A DNA stretch of 64,000 bases from Nucisporomicrobium flavum (GCF_016464385.1 NZ_JADMLH010000026.1:17587-81586); one strand, 5' to 3'; shown: positions 17,769 through 27,199, numbered from the stretch's first letter. The notes: generated by a model not told the origin, from the letters alone. Program-made: numbers and translations.

Positions 17769-19307
17769 ATGTCCTCGCTCGCCGTCTCGACCCACGCCGA
17801 TCCGGCTGGGCGCGACCGTGCCACCATCGACGCGATTCGCTCGATGCGCGATCCCGGCTGCCCGCTGGCACGGCGTGAACGGCTGCGGCAGGAGGCCATC
17901 CGCCGGGAGTTGCCGCTCGCCCGCCACCTGGCGCACGGCTACGCCGACCGCGGCGAGCCGATCGAGGACCTCGTGCAGGTCGCTGCCCTGGCCCTGGTGA
18001 AGGCGGTCGACGGATTCGACCCCGACCGGGGCACCAGCTTCGCAGGGTACGCATACCCGACGATCCTCGGTGAACTGAAGCGGCACTTCCGGGACCGGAC
18101 CTGGAGCGTGCATGTCCCCAGGCGGCTGCAGGAACTGTGCCTCGACATCGCTCGGGCCCGGACGGATCTGCTGCAACAGCTGCACCACGAACCGACCGCG
18201 GCGCAGATCGCGGAGGTGATCGGCGTGGCGGAGGCGGATGTCCGAGCCGCGTCGGCCGGTGCGTCGGCCTACCGGGCCGACTCGCTCAACCGGCCCGTGG
18301 GCTCGGCCGATGATCCCTGCGAGCGGCAGGAACTGCTGGGTGCCATCGACCCCGGCCTGGAGTCGGCTCCCGACCGCGTCCTGCTGGAACCGGCTCTCCG
18401 CAGCCTCCCCGAACGCGCCCGCTACGCCGTGCGCCGGTACTTCTTCGACAACCGCACCCAGGACGAGATCGCCGCCGAGCTGCACGTCTCCCAGATGAGC
18501 GTCTCCCGCCTGCTCAATCAGGCGCTTGCGCGTCTACGGTCCCGCCTCGCCCCGGCGACGCCGGAGTCCGCGAATGGGGACGTCCGGGTGCACACGTACG
18601 AGGCGCAGGTGGGCTGCGTGGTCGCCACGGTGGTCGGCGGCGCTGCACCGGTGGGCGGTGAGCTGCGGTACGCGCTGGTGGACACCCTGGTGAGCCGGCG
18701 TCCCCGTACGCTCGTGGTGGACCTGCGCCGGCTCACGCAGCCGAGCGTCGCCACCGCGCAGGCGCTGATGGCGGCGTACAGCGCCGCCGGGCACGTGGGG
18801 GCGCGGCTCTGCGTGGTCAACATCGCCGCCGATCTGCTGGCGCTGCTGCAGCGCACCGGTGTCACTCGCTTGATGCCGTGCCGGGGTGTCGCCGCGTCGC
18901 GCCGCCCGGAGGCCCAAGCGGATGCGGGGCCGGTACCCGCGGAGGCTGCCGGATCGGCACCGCAGCGCGCTACCGCGACCGGCGGGCGCGGGAAACCGCC
19001 TACCGGCCCGCGGCGGTGCGCGGGAACCTCGCGCCGGCCGGCCGCCACTCCGGAGGTCACCGCCTCGCCGGGCCTCGCCGCCGTGCCAGTGCACCGGCGC
19101 GGGTTCGCGCTTGCCGCTGTCGCGCGGACATCGCCGCCGGCCGAGGTGCCGCGACGGCGACAGCCGCTGGTGGCCCCTGCCGGAACGGCAGCTGCGTCGC
19201 GGCCACCGTACCGGCGACGCCGCCTCGGCCGGGCTCGGCCGCCTCCGCCGCGCCGCGCGGGCCACTCCCTGCTCTGTCCAGCCGTCCGATGGCGAGGTTC
19301 ACGATGA
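17769..19307 (+). CDS. Sigma-B/F/G-type sigma factor fused to a STAS-like domain
   Basis: A 512-residue protein; AGGAGG precedes the ATG. Residues about 40-125 are sigma region 2 (IEDLVQVAALALVKAVDGFD, GYAYPTILGELKRHFRD), about 137-195 region 3 and about 212-260 region 4 (DEIAAELHVSQMSVSRLL), all of SigB/F/G type. Residues about 270-372 form a degenerate STAS domain (RTLVVDLRRLTQPSVATAQA, LLQRTGVTRLMPCR). At the usual phosphoserine site (DS) it has S326-V327. A low-complexity Pro/Arg-rich tail of about 135 residues follows. Fusing a sigma factor to its antagonist-type domain is unusual; a paralogue lies at 42519-43886. Its stop overlaps yihY. Confidence 0.82.
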   Translation: MSSLAVSTHADPAGRDRATIDAIRSMRDPGCPLARRERLRQEAIRRELPLARHLAHGYADRGEPIEDLVQVAALALVKAVDGFDPDRGTSFAGYAYPTILGELKRHFRDRTWSVHVPRRLQELCLDIARARTDLLQQLHHEPTAAQIAEVIGVAEADVRAASAGASAYRADSLNRPVGSADDPCERQELLGAIDPGLESAPDRVLLEPALRSLPERARYAVRRYFFDNRTQDEIAAELHVSQMSVSRLLNQALARLRSRLAPATPESANGDVRVHTYEAQVGCVVATVVGGAAPVGGELRYALVDTLVSRRPRTLVVDLRRLTQPSVATAQALMAAYSAAGHVGARLCVVNIAADLLALLQRTGVTRLMPCRGVAASRRPEAQADAGPVPAEAAGSAPQRATATGGRGKPPTGPRRCAGTSRRPAATPEVTASPGLAAVPVHRRGFALAAVARTSPPAEVPRRRQPLVAPAGTAAASRPPYRRRRLGRARPPPPRRAGHSLLCPAVRWRGSR

Positions 19308-20245
19308 GCAGCGTTCGCCCGGTCCCATCGGCACCGGCTACGGAACGAGCTGAGCCGTCCCTGCGTGACATCGTGAGAGATCACGGAGCGGTGTCGTTGC
19401 TGCGGCAGAGCGCCCTGCGTTTCCGGTACGGCGACGCCTTCAGCCACGCCCGTGCCCTGGCGTTGCTGCTCTGCCTGGCCGTCGTGCCCCTGCTCATCGC
19501 GCTCACCGGGCTCGCCGACGAAGCCGGCGTGGACGAGGGCGGCCAGTTCGTCGTCCGGGTCACCCTCGAACTCACGCCCGGCCGCAGCGACGACCTCGTA
19601 CGGCGGCTGCTGTCCGGCACGTCCGGCGAGAGCGGAGAAGTGGCCCAGGTGCTCGGGCTGCTGACCGGCGCCGTCGCGATGACGGCCGCTACCGCGCAGG
19701 TCGAGCGTGGCGCCAACCGTATCTACGGCGTCCAGCGGGACCGCCCCAGCGTGCACAAGTACGTACGGGCTCTGGTGCTCGCCATCGTGGCGGGCGTGCC
19801 GACGGTTGCCGGCTTCGTCATGGTGGTCGCCGGCTCGGCGGTGGACGCCGCACTCGACCAGGCTTACGACTGGGCGGTGCCGGTCGGCATCCTGTGGCGG
19901 CATCTGCACCTTCCGCTTGCCGTCCTGCTCATCGTTCTCGGCACCACCCTGCTGTTCCGCCACGCTCCACGCCGGCGTCAGCCCTCGCCCGCCGGTCTCA
20001 TGCCCGGCGTCCTCATCACGACGGTTCTGTGGTTCGGGCTGTCCTCACTCCTGGCGACATATGTCGGTAGCGGACTCTCCTTCAGTGACATCTACGGACC
20101 GCTGACCGCTGTGATGGCTCTGCTTCTGTGGGCGAATGCCACCGGCACGGCGCTGTTCTTCGGCTTTGCTTGTTGCGCCCAGCTGGAAGCGTGCCGCAGG
20201 GGCGACTGCGCGCCGTGTGAACCGGACCGGTGGGGAAGGGTCTGA
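19304..20245 (+). CDS. YihY/BrkB-family membrane protein
   Basis: A 313-residue membrane protein with about six helices and the YihY/UPF0761 pattern: FRYGDAFSHARALALLLCLA near the start, ANRIYGVQRDRPSVHKYVRA in the loop, and YVGSGLSFSDIYGPLTAVMA near the end. The ATG at 19304 overlaps the sigma-STAS stop (ATGA), with GAGG upstream; an alternative ATG at 19289 lies in frame. Translational coupling suggests the two are made together. Exact role unknown; envelope stress is likely. Confidence 0.78.
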   Translation: MSSVRPVPSAPATERAEPSLRDIVRDHGAVSLLRQSALRFRYGDAFSHARALALLLCLAVVPLLIALTGLADEAGVDEGGQFVVRVTLELTPGRSDDLVRRLLSGTSGESGEVAQVLGLLTGAVAMTAATAQVERGANRIYGVQRDRPSVHKYVRALVLAIVAGVPTVAGFVMVVAGSAVDAALDQAYDWAVPVGILWRHLHLPLAVLLIVLGTTLLFRHAPRRRQPSPAGLMPGVLITTVLWFGLSSLLATYVGSGLSFSDIYGPLTAVMALLLWANATGTALFFGFACCAQLEACRRGDCAPCEPDRWGRV

Positions 20246-20255
20246 TCGCGCCCGG

Positions 20256-21989
20256 TCATCGAGGGCTCGGGCTCTCGGTGGCCGGTCGGGGCGGCCCGGT
20301 GGAGGGAGCGCTGTCAGGCTCATGGGCCGGAGCCGAGGTGCTCGGCTCCGGACGCGTGGCCGGCGGGTCGTCCGGGACAGTGGCGCCGGTGGACGGGCTG
20401 ACCGTTGGAGCCCCGGCCGACCTCGTCGGCCGGGGCTCCGGGGAGGGGAAACCGGATGACTGATCAGGCTCCGGTGCCCGGCTCGTCGGGGAGACCGGCG
20501 CGGTGGGATCGGTGGCGGACGGCGGGGATGTGGTGGAGCGCGTGGCCCGCCGTCGTGGACCGTCGGGGGAGGAGCCGGTGTGTGTCGCCCGGGCCGGCCG
20601 TACCGCATGAGGGGTTGTCGACGCTCGCACCCGGGTCACCGCGCGGGCACACGCCACACCGTCGACGGCGAAGCCGTCGGGCACCTCGTCGCTGTGCGCG
20701 TCGACGGTGCCGGAGAGGGACATGGTGACGGTGCCGCCGGGAGCCACCGGCTGGGCGGCCTTGATGCGTACGGTGCCGCGGTGTTGCGTCCACGTCCCGC
20801 CGGAGGTCTCGGCGACCTGCTGCCCGTCCGGCACCATGAACCGCAACGTCCAGTGCCGCATCGTGCGCTCGCCGGTGTTCGTCATGCGCAACCGTGCGGT
20901 GAACGAACCGGCGCCGTCGCGGCGGCCGGTGTACTCGGCGGCGCACGACGGAACCGCGGCCGTCCGGTCCTGCGCCGGCATGTCGGCCTCAGCAACGTCG
21001 CGTGGCGATCCCGAGCCGGGTAGCTGCACGGCCAGCAGCCCGGCTGCCACGAGGACGGGCGCCGCCACCGTCACCGCCATCTTGCGCGACAGCGCCGGGC
21101 GCCGGTGCGCGACAGTGGCCGCCATGCCGTGGGCCTGGGCGGCGATCGCCGGAACGCCGCGTCGCAGGACCTGCCGTCCCTCGGCGGCGAGCGCCAGCAC
21201 GGTCGCGGCCTGCTCGGCCGACGGACGGTGTTGCGGGGCTGCCGCGAGACACCGGTGGTAGAGACGGGTCACGTCGGCAGGAAGGCTGGGTGCTTCCGGC
21301 AGCTCCGGCACGGGAATGCGGCGGCGCTGGGCCAGAACCTCGTCCACGCCCGTCAGGCGCCACGGCGGGCGGCCGGTGAGGCATTCGTACAGCAGCAGGC
21401 CGAGGCCGTACACGTCGCCGGCCGGCAGTGCCTCGCCTTGGTGCAGCTGTTCCGGCGGTAGGTAGGCCGGCGTGCCCCAGATGCGTCCCGCCGCGTCGGT
21501 CGGCCGGTCGCCGGCGGCCGCGCACACGCCGAAGTCCACCACCTTCGCCCCGGCGGACGTCAGCATCACGTTGCCCGGCTTGACGTCGCGGTGCACGAGG
21601 CCGATGCCGTGTGCGGCCGCCAGAGCGCTCGCCACCTCGGCGCCCAGAGCGGCGGCATCCGGCCACTCCATCGGCCCGTCGCGTGCGATTCGCTGTGCCA
21701 CGGTGGACCCGGGAACGTATTCCATGACGATGTACGGCTGGATGGCGTCCCCGACGGCCTCCTCGCCGTAGTCGTAGACCGCCGCAATGTGCGGATGACA
21801 CAGCTTCGCCGCCGCTCGCGCCTCCCGGCGGATCAGGTCACCCGGCACGGCATCGGTGGTGAGACCGGGGCTGAGGAGCTTGACGGCCACCGTACGGTCC
21901 AGGACCAGATCATCGGCCCGCCACACCGCGGCCATGCCGCCCTTGCCGATCGGCGTGACGAGCCGGTACCGGTCAGCCAGGACATGCAC
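20256..21989 (-). CDS. Ser/Thr protein kinase with CBM2-like extracellular domain
   Basis: A 577-residue PknB-type kinase. The GTG start at 21989 is preceded by GGAGGGGG. Kinase domain about 6-265: glycine loop IGKGGMAAV, K37, HRDVKPGNV (D135), DFG (152-154) and GTPAYLPPEQ. A single transmembrane helix (about 304-323) leads to an external domain (about 348-448) bracketed by C349 and C447 with FTARLRMTNTG, WTLRFMVPDGQQV and VPDGFAVDGVAC, the pattern of a family 2 carbohydrate-binding module. Two of the three surface tryptophans used by CBM2 to bind cellulose seem replaced. A Pro/Ser/Thr-rich tail follows. It may sense wall or polysaccharide. Confidence 0.82.
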   Translation of the reverse strand: MHVLADRYRLVTPIGKGGMAAVWRADDLVLDRTVAVKLLSPGLTTDAVPGDLIRREARAAAKLCHPHIAAVYDYGEEAVGDAIQPYIVMEYVPGSTVAQRIARDGPMEWPDAAALGAEVASALAAAHGIGLVHRDVKPGNVMLTSAGAKVVDFGVCAAAGDRPTDAAGRIWGTPAYLPPEQLHQGEALPAGDVYGLGLLLYECLTGRPPWRLTGVDEVLAQRRRIPVPELPEAPSLPADVTRLYHRCLAAAPQHRPSAEQAATVLALAAEGRQVLRRGVPAIAAQAHGMAATVAHRRPALSRKMAVTVAAPVLVAAGLLAVQLPGSGSPRDVAEADMPAQDRTAAVPSCAAEYTGRRDGAGSFTARLRMTNTGERTMRHWTLRFMVPDGQQVAETSGGTWTQHRGTVRIKAAQPVAPGGTVTMSLSGTVDAHSDEVPDGFAVDGVACARAVTRVRASTTPHAVRPARATHTGSSPDGPRRRATRSTTSPPSATDPTAPVSPTSRAPEPDQSSGFPSPEPRPTRSAGAPTVSPSTGATVPDDPPATRPEPSTSAPAHEPDSAPSTGPPRPATESPSPR

Positions 21990-22131
21990 GCTTCTACCCC
22001 CTCCGTCGGACCGTTCCGGCCCGCGGGGCCGTACCCGGGAGCTGGATCCGGAAACGACCGGAGCTGCGTCACGGTGGCTGCCGCCGGGTACGCGCGTCGT
22101 CATGCGAACCGCTCATCGAGGAGGAGACGAA

Positions 22132-23121
22132 GTGGCTGAGCGTCGAACAGCTGTGGTGACCGGCGGATCCGCGGGTGTGGGCCGCGCCGTCGTCCGGGAG
22201 CTGGCCGGGCACGGGTGGGATGTCGCGGTGCTCGCCCGGGGCCGTGCCGGGCTCGACGGCGCGGTCAAGGATGTCGAGACCGCCGGCGGCCGCGGCCTGG
22301 CCGTGCCGACCGACGTGGCCGATCTGGCGCAGGTCCGGTCGGCGGCCGCCGCGGTCGAGCGCGAGCTCGGGCCGATCGACCTGTGGGTGAACGACGCGTT
22401 CGCCGGGGACCTGCGGTACTTCTGGGAGATCCCCGAGCAGGAGTACCGGCGGATCACCGAGGTCACGTACTTCGGTCAGGTGAACGGCACGCGGGTGGCG
22501 CTCGAGCACATGCGTCCGCGTGACCGCGGAGTGATCGTGCAGGTGGGCAGCGCGCTGGGGTTCCGCGGCATCCCCCTGCAGGCGGCGTACTGCGGGGCGA
22601 AGCACGCGGTCAAGGGGTTCACCGAGAGCGTGATCACGGAGCTGAAGCACTGCGGCAGCGCGGTCAAGGTCTGCATGGTGCAGCTTCCCGGGGTCAACAC
22701 CGTCCAGTTCGACTGGAACGCGACGAGTTTCGACGAGCACCCGCAACCCGTACCGCCGGTGTTCCAGCCGGAGATCGCCGCGCGAGCGGTCCGTTTCCTG
22801 GCCGAACACCCGAGGCGGAACATGTGGGTCGGGGTCTCCACGGCGTACACGATCCTCGGTAACCGGGTCGCGCCGTGGTTCCTGGACTGGTACATGGCCC
22901 GCAAGACGGTGGGCGGCCAGCTCACGGCGGCGCAGGGCCCACGGTACGGGAGCAACGTCTTCGAGCCGCGCGACGACGAAGCGGACCGGGGCGCGCACGG
23001 CATGTTCGACGCCAAGGCGAAGTCACGCGACATGTGGTCGTGGACGTCGATGCACCGGAAGGCGCTCGCCGGCGCGGCTGCCGTGGCCCTCGCCGGTCTC
23101 GGCCTCGCGCGGCGCCGCTGA
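22132..23121 (+). CDS. Short-chain dehydrogenase/reductase
   Basis: A 329-residue SDR-family oxidoreductase with a GTG start after GAGGAGGAG. The cofactor motif TGGSAGVGRAV, a VNDAFAG motif (usual NNAG), the active-site serine in VGSALGFRG and YCGAKHAVKGF (Y and K of the YxxxK site) are visible. About 80 extra C-terminal residues end in a hydrophobic segment (ALAGAAAVALAGLGLA) that may anchor it to the membrane. This long form with a C-terminal anchor is common in actinobacterial SDRs of unknown substrate. It converges with the MMPL gene (6-nt gap). Confidence 0.85.
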   Translation: MAERRTAVVTGGSAGVGRAVVRELAGHGWDVAVLARGRAGLDGAVKDVETAGGRGLAVPTDVADLAQVRSAAAAVERELGPIDLWVNDAFAGDLRYFWEIPEQEYRRITEVTYFGQVNGTRVALEHMRPRDRGVIVQVGSALGFRGIPLQAAYCGAKHAVKGFTESVITELKHCGSAVKVCMVQLPGVNTVQFDWNATSFDEHPQPVPPVFQPEIAARAVRFLAEHPRRNMWVGVSTAYTILGNRVAPWFLDWYMARKTVGGQLTAAQGPRYGSNVFEPRDDEADRGAHGMFDAKAKSRDMWSWTSMHRKALAGAAAVALAGLGLARRR

Positions 23122-23127
23122 TCCGCC

Positions 23128-25317
23128 TCAGCGCAGCCGGCTGGGCCACCCACTGGCTCGGCCGAGCAGCGCCAGCATCGCCGGCACCAGCAGCGACCGG
23201 ACGAGGACGGCGTCGATCAGGACGCCGAGCGACATCGCGAAAGCGATCTCCCGGAACGGGCGCAGCGGCACCACCGCCAGCAGGGCGAAGGTGGCCGCGA
23301 GCGTGACCGCCGCGGTGGTCACGGTCCGCGAGGAGGGCGGTACGACCGCAACCAGCGCCTCCCGCAGCGGGCGCCGCCGAGCCTCCTGCCACACGTGACC
23401 CACCGTGAAGATCGTGTAGTCCGACCCGAGCGCGACGAGCAGCACCGCGACGGCGAACGGCACATAGAACGTCAGCCCGTCATGGCCCAGGACGGTGTCG
23501 AACAACCACGTCGTGATCCCGAGGGCCGACCCGAGCGCGAGCACGTTCATCCCCAGCAGCAGCACCGGCGCCACGAGCGCCCGCAGGAAGAACATCACCA
23601 TCAGCAGATTGACGAGCAGCGTGGCCACCACGATGCGCTCGAGGTCGTCGGTGGTCTGCCGGACCACCATCTCGCCGATCGCCGTGTCGCCCGCCAGGTC
23701 GGCGGTCACATCGGAAAGCCCGGCGGCGCTCAGCAGCGCCGGCAGATCGGTACGTAGCGCCGCGAGCGTGTCGATCGCCGTCGCTCCCAGCGGCGCGCTG
23801 TCGAAGACTATGAGGTAACGGGCGGCGTCCCCGTCCCGGGCCAGCACCAACCCCACCGCCTCGCGAGACGGCTGGTCGGCCGGGCCGATGACACCCGCCA
23901 CACCGGAGCGCCCGCCGAGCATCCGTTGCAGGCGTGCTAGCGCTTCGCGTTGCTGCGCCACGTCCTTGCCCTGCACGAGCAGCACGGTGGGCGACACGAT
24001 GCCGTCGGCGAATCCCGCCCGGGCGGCCGCCGCCGCCCGGCTGACCTCGTTGTCAGCGGGTAGCGACGGAACGAACGACAGGCCGATGTCCATGTTCCGC
24101 ACCGGCAGGGCGGCGGCCGTGAGCACGACAAGTCCGGCCAGCAGGACGGGCAGGGCGATCCGGGGCCGGACGAGCCGGCGGATGCGGCGCCGGCGCCGGT
24201 CCAGCGCCGTACGGGCGAGGCGTCCGGTGGTGATCCTGCCCCCGCCCGGCCAGAAGAGGGCGGGCCCCAGGATGGCCAGCAGGGCCGGTACCAGCGTGGT
24301 CGCCACCGCCATACCGACCAGGACGGCCAGGGCCATGCCGGGTCCGAAGGCCCGGAACAGGGCCGACTCGGCCACGACCAGCACGCCGGTGCCGCACGCC
24401 ACGGTCAGCCCTGCGACGGCGACGATGGGGCCGGTGCTGCGGGTGGCCCGGCGGGCGGCCGCCAGCCGGTCGTGGTCGGCCAGCTCGCGGCGCAGCGCGA
24501 ACAGGTAGAAGATCATGTAGTCGGTGACCACGCCGAGCAGGAGCGCGACCAGCAGCGGTTCGACCTCGCTGGGGATGTCGACGTGCAGCGCCGCGCCGGC
24601 CATCGCGGCGACCTGGAGCGTGACCCGGACGGCCACCCCGGCAGTGATCAACGTGAGCAGGGGTGCCACCAGGGAACGGAAGGCCGCCGCGACGATCAGG
24701 AGGACGGCCGCGAGGGTCGCGAGCTCGACGGTGGGCAGGGACCGGCCCACCACCTCGCCCTGCTCGACCCGCGCCGGGACGGTTCCCGTGACGCCCACGA
24801 CGTGGTCCTCCGGGCCGAAGTGGCGTTCGGCGAAGGTCTGCGCCGCGCGGAACTGCGCGGAGAAGCCGACGTCCGGCGGGATGAAGAGCAGCGTCATGAT
24901 GGTGGTGCCGCTCTCCCGGCTGCCGGGGAACCAGCCGAAGCTGTTGGGTACGGGGATCGCACCGAGGATCGGTCCCGTGTCGTCGTACTGCTGCTGGGTC
25001 ACGGCGGCTGCCCGGGCCACCGCCTCGGCCTGGGTGAGGTTCGTCAGACCCGCCGGATCGCGCTGGACCACGGCCACCCTGCTGAGCAGGGGAAAACCGA
25101 AGCGTTCGAACGACTGCAGCTCGGTCTGGATCGGCGGGCTGTCCGCGGACACGAAGCCGTCCACACCGCCGCCTGCGGACGGCACACCGGTTGCCGTCAG
25201 AGCGAGCACGGCCCAGACGGCCACGACGATCCACCGGGCGCGGATCAGGCGCCCTGCGAAGCCCAGCGCCGGCCCGTCCGGTGCATCGGGACGCCGGCTC
25301 ACGAGCGCACCGGGCAC
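23128..25317 (-). CDS. MMPL-family RND transporter
   Basis: A 729-residue RND-superfamily transporter of the MMPL type. The GTG start at 25317 has GGAGG upstream. One N-terminal helix (RWIVVAVWAVLALTATGVP), an external domain (about 45-200), a block of membrane helices (about 205-390) including LLLGVVTDYMIFYLFALRRE, a second external domain and a second membrane block with ALGSDYTIFTVGHVWQEAR repeat the two-fold architecture. The acidic-Tyr pairs (TDY, SDY) are the proton-relay residues. It probably exports lipid or a small molecule; no biosynthetic genes are adjacent. Confidence 0.85.
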   Translation of the reverse strand: MPGALVSRRPDAPDGPALGFAGRLIRARWIVVAVWAVLALTATGVPSAGGGVDGFVSADSPPIQTELQSFERFGFPLLSRVAVVQRDPAGLTNLTQAEAVARAAAVTQQQYDDTGPILGAIPVPNSFGWFPGSRESGTTIMTLLFIPPDVGFSAQFRAAQTFAERHFGPEDHVVGVTGTVPARVEQGEVVGRSLPTVELATLAAVLLIVAAAFRSLVAPLLTLITAGVAVRVTLQVAAMAGAALHVDIPSEVEPLLVALLLGVVTDYMIFYLFALRRELADHDRLAAARRATRSTGPIVAVAGLTVACGTGVLVVAESALFRAFGPGMALAVLVGMAVATTLVPALLAILGPALFWPGGGRITTGRLARTALDRRRRRIRRLVRPRIALPVLLAGLVVLTAAALPVRNMDIGLSFVPSLPADNEVSRAAAAARAGFADGIVSPTVLLVQGKDVAQQREALARLQRMLGGRSGVAGVIGPADQPSREAVGLVLARDGDAARYLIVFDSAPLGATAIDTLAALRTDLPALLSAAGLSDVTADLAGDTAIGEMVVRQTTDDLERIVVATLLVNLLMVMFFLRALVAPVLLLGMNVLALGSALGITTWLFDTVLGHDGLTFYVPFAVAVLLVALGSDYTIFTVGHVWQEARRRPLREALVAVVPPSSRTVTTAAVTLAATFALLAVVPLRPFREIAFAMSLGVLIDAVLVRSLLVPAMLALLGRASGWPSRLR

Positions 25318-25478
25318 GACATGGCGACCTCCGTTCGTCCGGCGGCGCGCCCGGAAGGGCCAGGCCGCCGGAATCGAGGCCGGTCCTACCCCTCAACGGG
25401 CCTGCCTCACACACCGCCACGGCCGCTTGCGGCTTCGCATGCCGGGGTATGGCCGGGTCCCCGCGGAGAGGACTCGTC

Positions 25479-25856
25479 ATGGCCGACAACGGATCCGGTG
25501 CAGGCCGGCGTGCCCGGTGGCTCGTGCCCGTTCTGACTTTCCTTGTCGGCGCCGTACTGGGCGCCGCCGTCTTCGCCCTGATCCGGCCGGGCGCGGACGC
25601 CGAGCTCTCCGGGCCTGCGCGTGACATCCCGGTCGGCGTCGCACCCAGCGGGGGCCAGATCACCGTTCCGGCCAGCTGCACTCAGGGTCTGGAGCGGGCT
25701 CGCGCAGCACTGGCGGGCGGTGATGAGGCCGCCGGAGCGCTGCGCAGGTTGCAGACCGCGAAGTTGCAGAGAATCTTGAACGATCTTCAGCACGCGCAGA
25801 CCGACGTCGACCGCCTCGCCGAGCAATGCCGTCAGGAGAGCCGGAGCAGCAGGTGA
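25479..25856 (+). CDS. Membrane-anchored small helical protein, unknown
   Basis: A 125-residue protein (ATG 25479, GGAGAGGA upstream). An N-terminal basic stretch and a single helix (WLVPVLTFLVGAVLGAAVFA) are followed by an external domain with two cysteines (ASCTQ and EQCRQ) flanking a charged alpha-helical segment. No family is recognised. A weak GGGTAT element lies at 25445-25450. Ends 9 nt before the stop of the convergent gene. Confidence 0.6.
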   Translation: MADNGSGAGRRARWLVPVLTFLVGAVLGAAVFALIRPGADAELSGPARDIPVGVAPSGGQITVPASCTQGLERARAALAGGDEAAGALRRLQTAKLQRILNDLQHAQTDVDRLAEQCRQESRSSR

Positions 25857-25865
25857 GGCGCGCGG

Positions 25866-26219
25866 TCAGCTGCCGGACCGGGCACCGGAGACAGTCGGCC
25901 GGAGCCGTCCGAGCACCGTACCCGCGGCGCGCCGGGCGTTGGCGTAGCTGATCCGGCAGAGGCCGGCGTCACGGTGCACGGCAGGCGACTCGGCCACAAC
26001 GGAACCGTCCGCAGCGTGCAGGAGCCAGCGGAAGTGCATGGTTTCGTCGCGGACGACCTCCAGCTCGCCTGCTCCCTCCCGTAACTGCGCGACCGCCTCC
26101 GGCCAGGGCGGCCGGTCCCGTCCGCCGGCCTCGTGGGCGAGCACGTCAGCCCTGGACGAGGTCCGGACGACGAGTCGCCATCGGCTCGCGTCATCGCGGC
26201 GTGTCTCCAGCCTGATCAT
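25866..26219 (-). CDS. DUF1508/YegP-like small protein
   Basis: A 117-residue soluble protein; GGGAGGG precedes the ATG. The segment HFRWLLHAADGSVVAESPAV followed by CRISYANARRAAGTV resembles the YegP/DUF1508 motif (FRWRLKAxNGxVIxxSxxY, then a helix). The N-terminal half (MIRLETRRDDASRWRLVVRT) may be a second, diverged copy. Members are small stress-associated proteins of unknown biochemistry. A GTTT-N16-GGGTAG element lies upstream on the same strand. Confidence in the family is moderate. Confidence 0.55.
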   Translation of the reverse strand: MIRLETRRDDASRWRLVVRTSSRADVLAHEAGGRDRPPWPEAVAQLREGAGELEVVRDETMHFRWLLHAADGSVVAESPAVHRDAGLCRISYANARRAAGTVLGRLRPTVSGARSGS

Positions 26220-26256
26220 GGTCCCTCCCGGTTGTCGTGCGGGCTTCGTGCCGCGC

Positions 26257-26282
26257 CTACCCGAGAGGCAGACGGCGGAAAC
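26257..26282 (-). promoter_or_regulatory. Candidate sigma-B/F-type promoter
   Basis: Read on the minus strand: GTTT (26282-26279), 16-nt spacer, GGGTAG (26262-26257), 38 nt ahead of the ATG of the DUF1508-like gene. Matches the element found repeatedly between 27.7 and 36.5 kb, with a spacer one base longer. Confidence 0.5.
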
Positions 26283-26398
26283 GACGGCCGACCCGGCGAA
26301 CGGTCAACAAATCGTCATGCAGCCGTCACAGAAACGGCGGTTGTCCCGGGCATCGACATCCGCCTTTCCATCGATTGACTCCGAAGAGGGTGACCATC

Positions 26399-27088
26399 AT
26401 GAACGTGCACAGGCTCGTGCTCTCAGCGGTCCTGCTGACCGGTGCCGCAGCATGCAGCGACGACAGCGGGAACACTCCGTCGGCGAGCGGCGGCACCACC
26501 GCGCCGGCCACGTCGAGCTCACCGGCGGCCGAACCCTCCGTGCCCCCGAGCGCCCCCGCCGGTACGGCGCCGTCCTGCGTCACCGGCCGGTGGCGGGCGA
26601 CCGGGGTCGCGTCGACCGGCGACCTGGGCGACGTGCGGGGCCGCATCGCGGGCGGGACGGGCACCGTGCTGACCGTGGGCGACGACGGCCGGACCGAGGT
26701 GGACTTCAAGGCCTCCCGGCCGCTGACTTTCACCGCCGAGGCCGCCGGAGCCGACGTCCGTGGCCAGGTTGCCTACAAGGGCTCGTTCCGGGGCGCCGTG
26801 GCGTTCCAGGGGGACAACGGCACGGGCCGGTGGGATCCGCAGGGAAAGATCAGCTGGAGTGATCTCAGCGCGACCGTACGGCTCGACAAGCCGTTCGACG
26901 TGACGCTGCTGGACGACGTGAGCCTCGCCGACATCGACCGTGACGCCCTCCCGGGCGCCAGCGGCGCCGTCGACGTGCAGCCGATCCTGCGCGGCGGGAC
27001 GTACGAGTGCCAGGGGGAGACGCTGCGGTTGCGGACGCGTGCCAACGGCCCGGACCTGACGTGGACCTTCGCCCGGGCGAGCCGCTGA
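26399..27088 (+). CDS. Lipoprotein, unknown
   Basis: A 229-residue lipoprotein; GAGGG precedes the ATG at 26399. Signal ending in lipobox TGAAAC (Cys19), then a Ser/Thr/Pro-rich linker (about 20-60) and a beta-rich domain (about 62-225) with SCVTGRWRATGV at its start and GTYECQGETLRLR near its end, suggesting a disulphide between two cysteines. The architecture fits many actinobacterial surface lipoproteins of unknown role. Confidence 0.65.
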   Translation: MNVHRLVLSAVLLTGAAACSDDSGNTPSASGGTTAPATSSSPAAEPSVPPSAPAGTAPSCVTGRWRATGVASTGDLGDVRGRIAGGTGTVLTVGDDGRTEVDFKASRPLTFTAEAAGADVRGQVAYKGSFRGAVAFQGDNGTGRWDPQGKISWSDLSATVRLDKPFDVTLLDDVSLADIDRDALPGASGAVDVQPILRGGTYECQGETLRLRTRANGPDLTWTFARASR

Positions 27089-27141
27089 CGAACGACCGCC
27101 CGAACATGAGGTGGACGCGACGTCAGGCGTCCGATCCAGCG

Positions 27142-27166
27142 ATTTCACCGCTGGGCTTCCGGGTAG
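27142..27166 (+). promoter_or_regulatory. Candidate sigma-B/F-type promoter
   Basis: ATTT (27142-27145), 15-nt spacer, GGGTAG (27161-27166). One mismatch in the upstream box; the spacer is the same as in the strong elements nearby. Lies 33 nt ahead of the ATG at 27200. Confidence 0.45.
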
Positions 27167-27199
27167 GGCTGCCGCTTCGTACCGATGAGGGAGGCGACG

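Noticed and set aside
21994..21999. GGGTAG ahead of the Ser/Thr kinase gene as a stress promoter
   Set aside because: It is part of the GGAGGGGG ribosome site region, has no GTTT-like box at the right distance and would place the start of transcription inside the coding sequence.
25386..25391. GGGTAG (minus strand) ahead of the MMPL gene
   Set aside because: No convincing -35 box at 14-16 nt; kept out of the promoter set.
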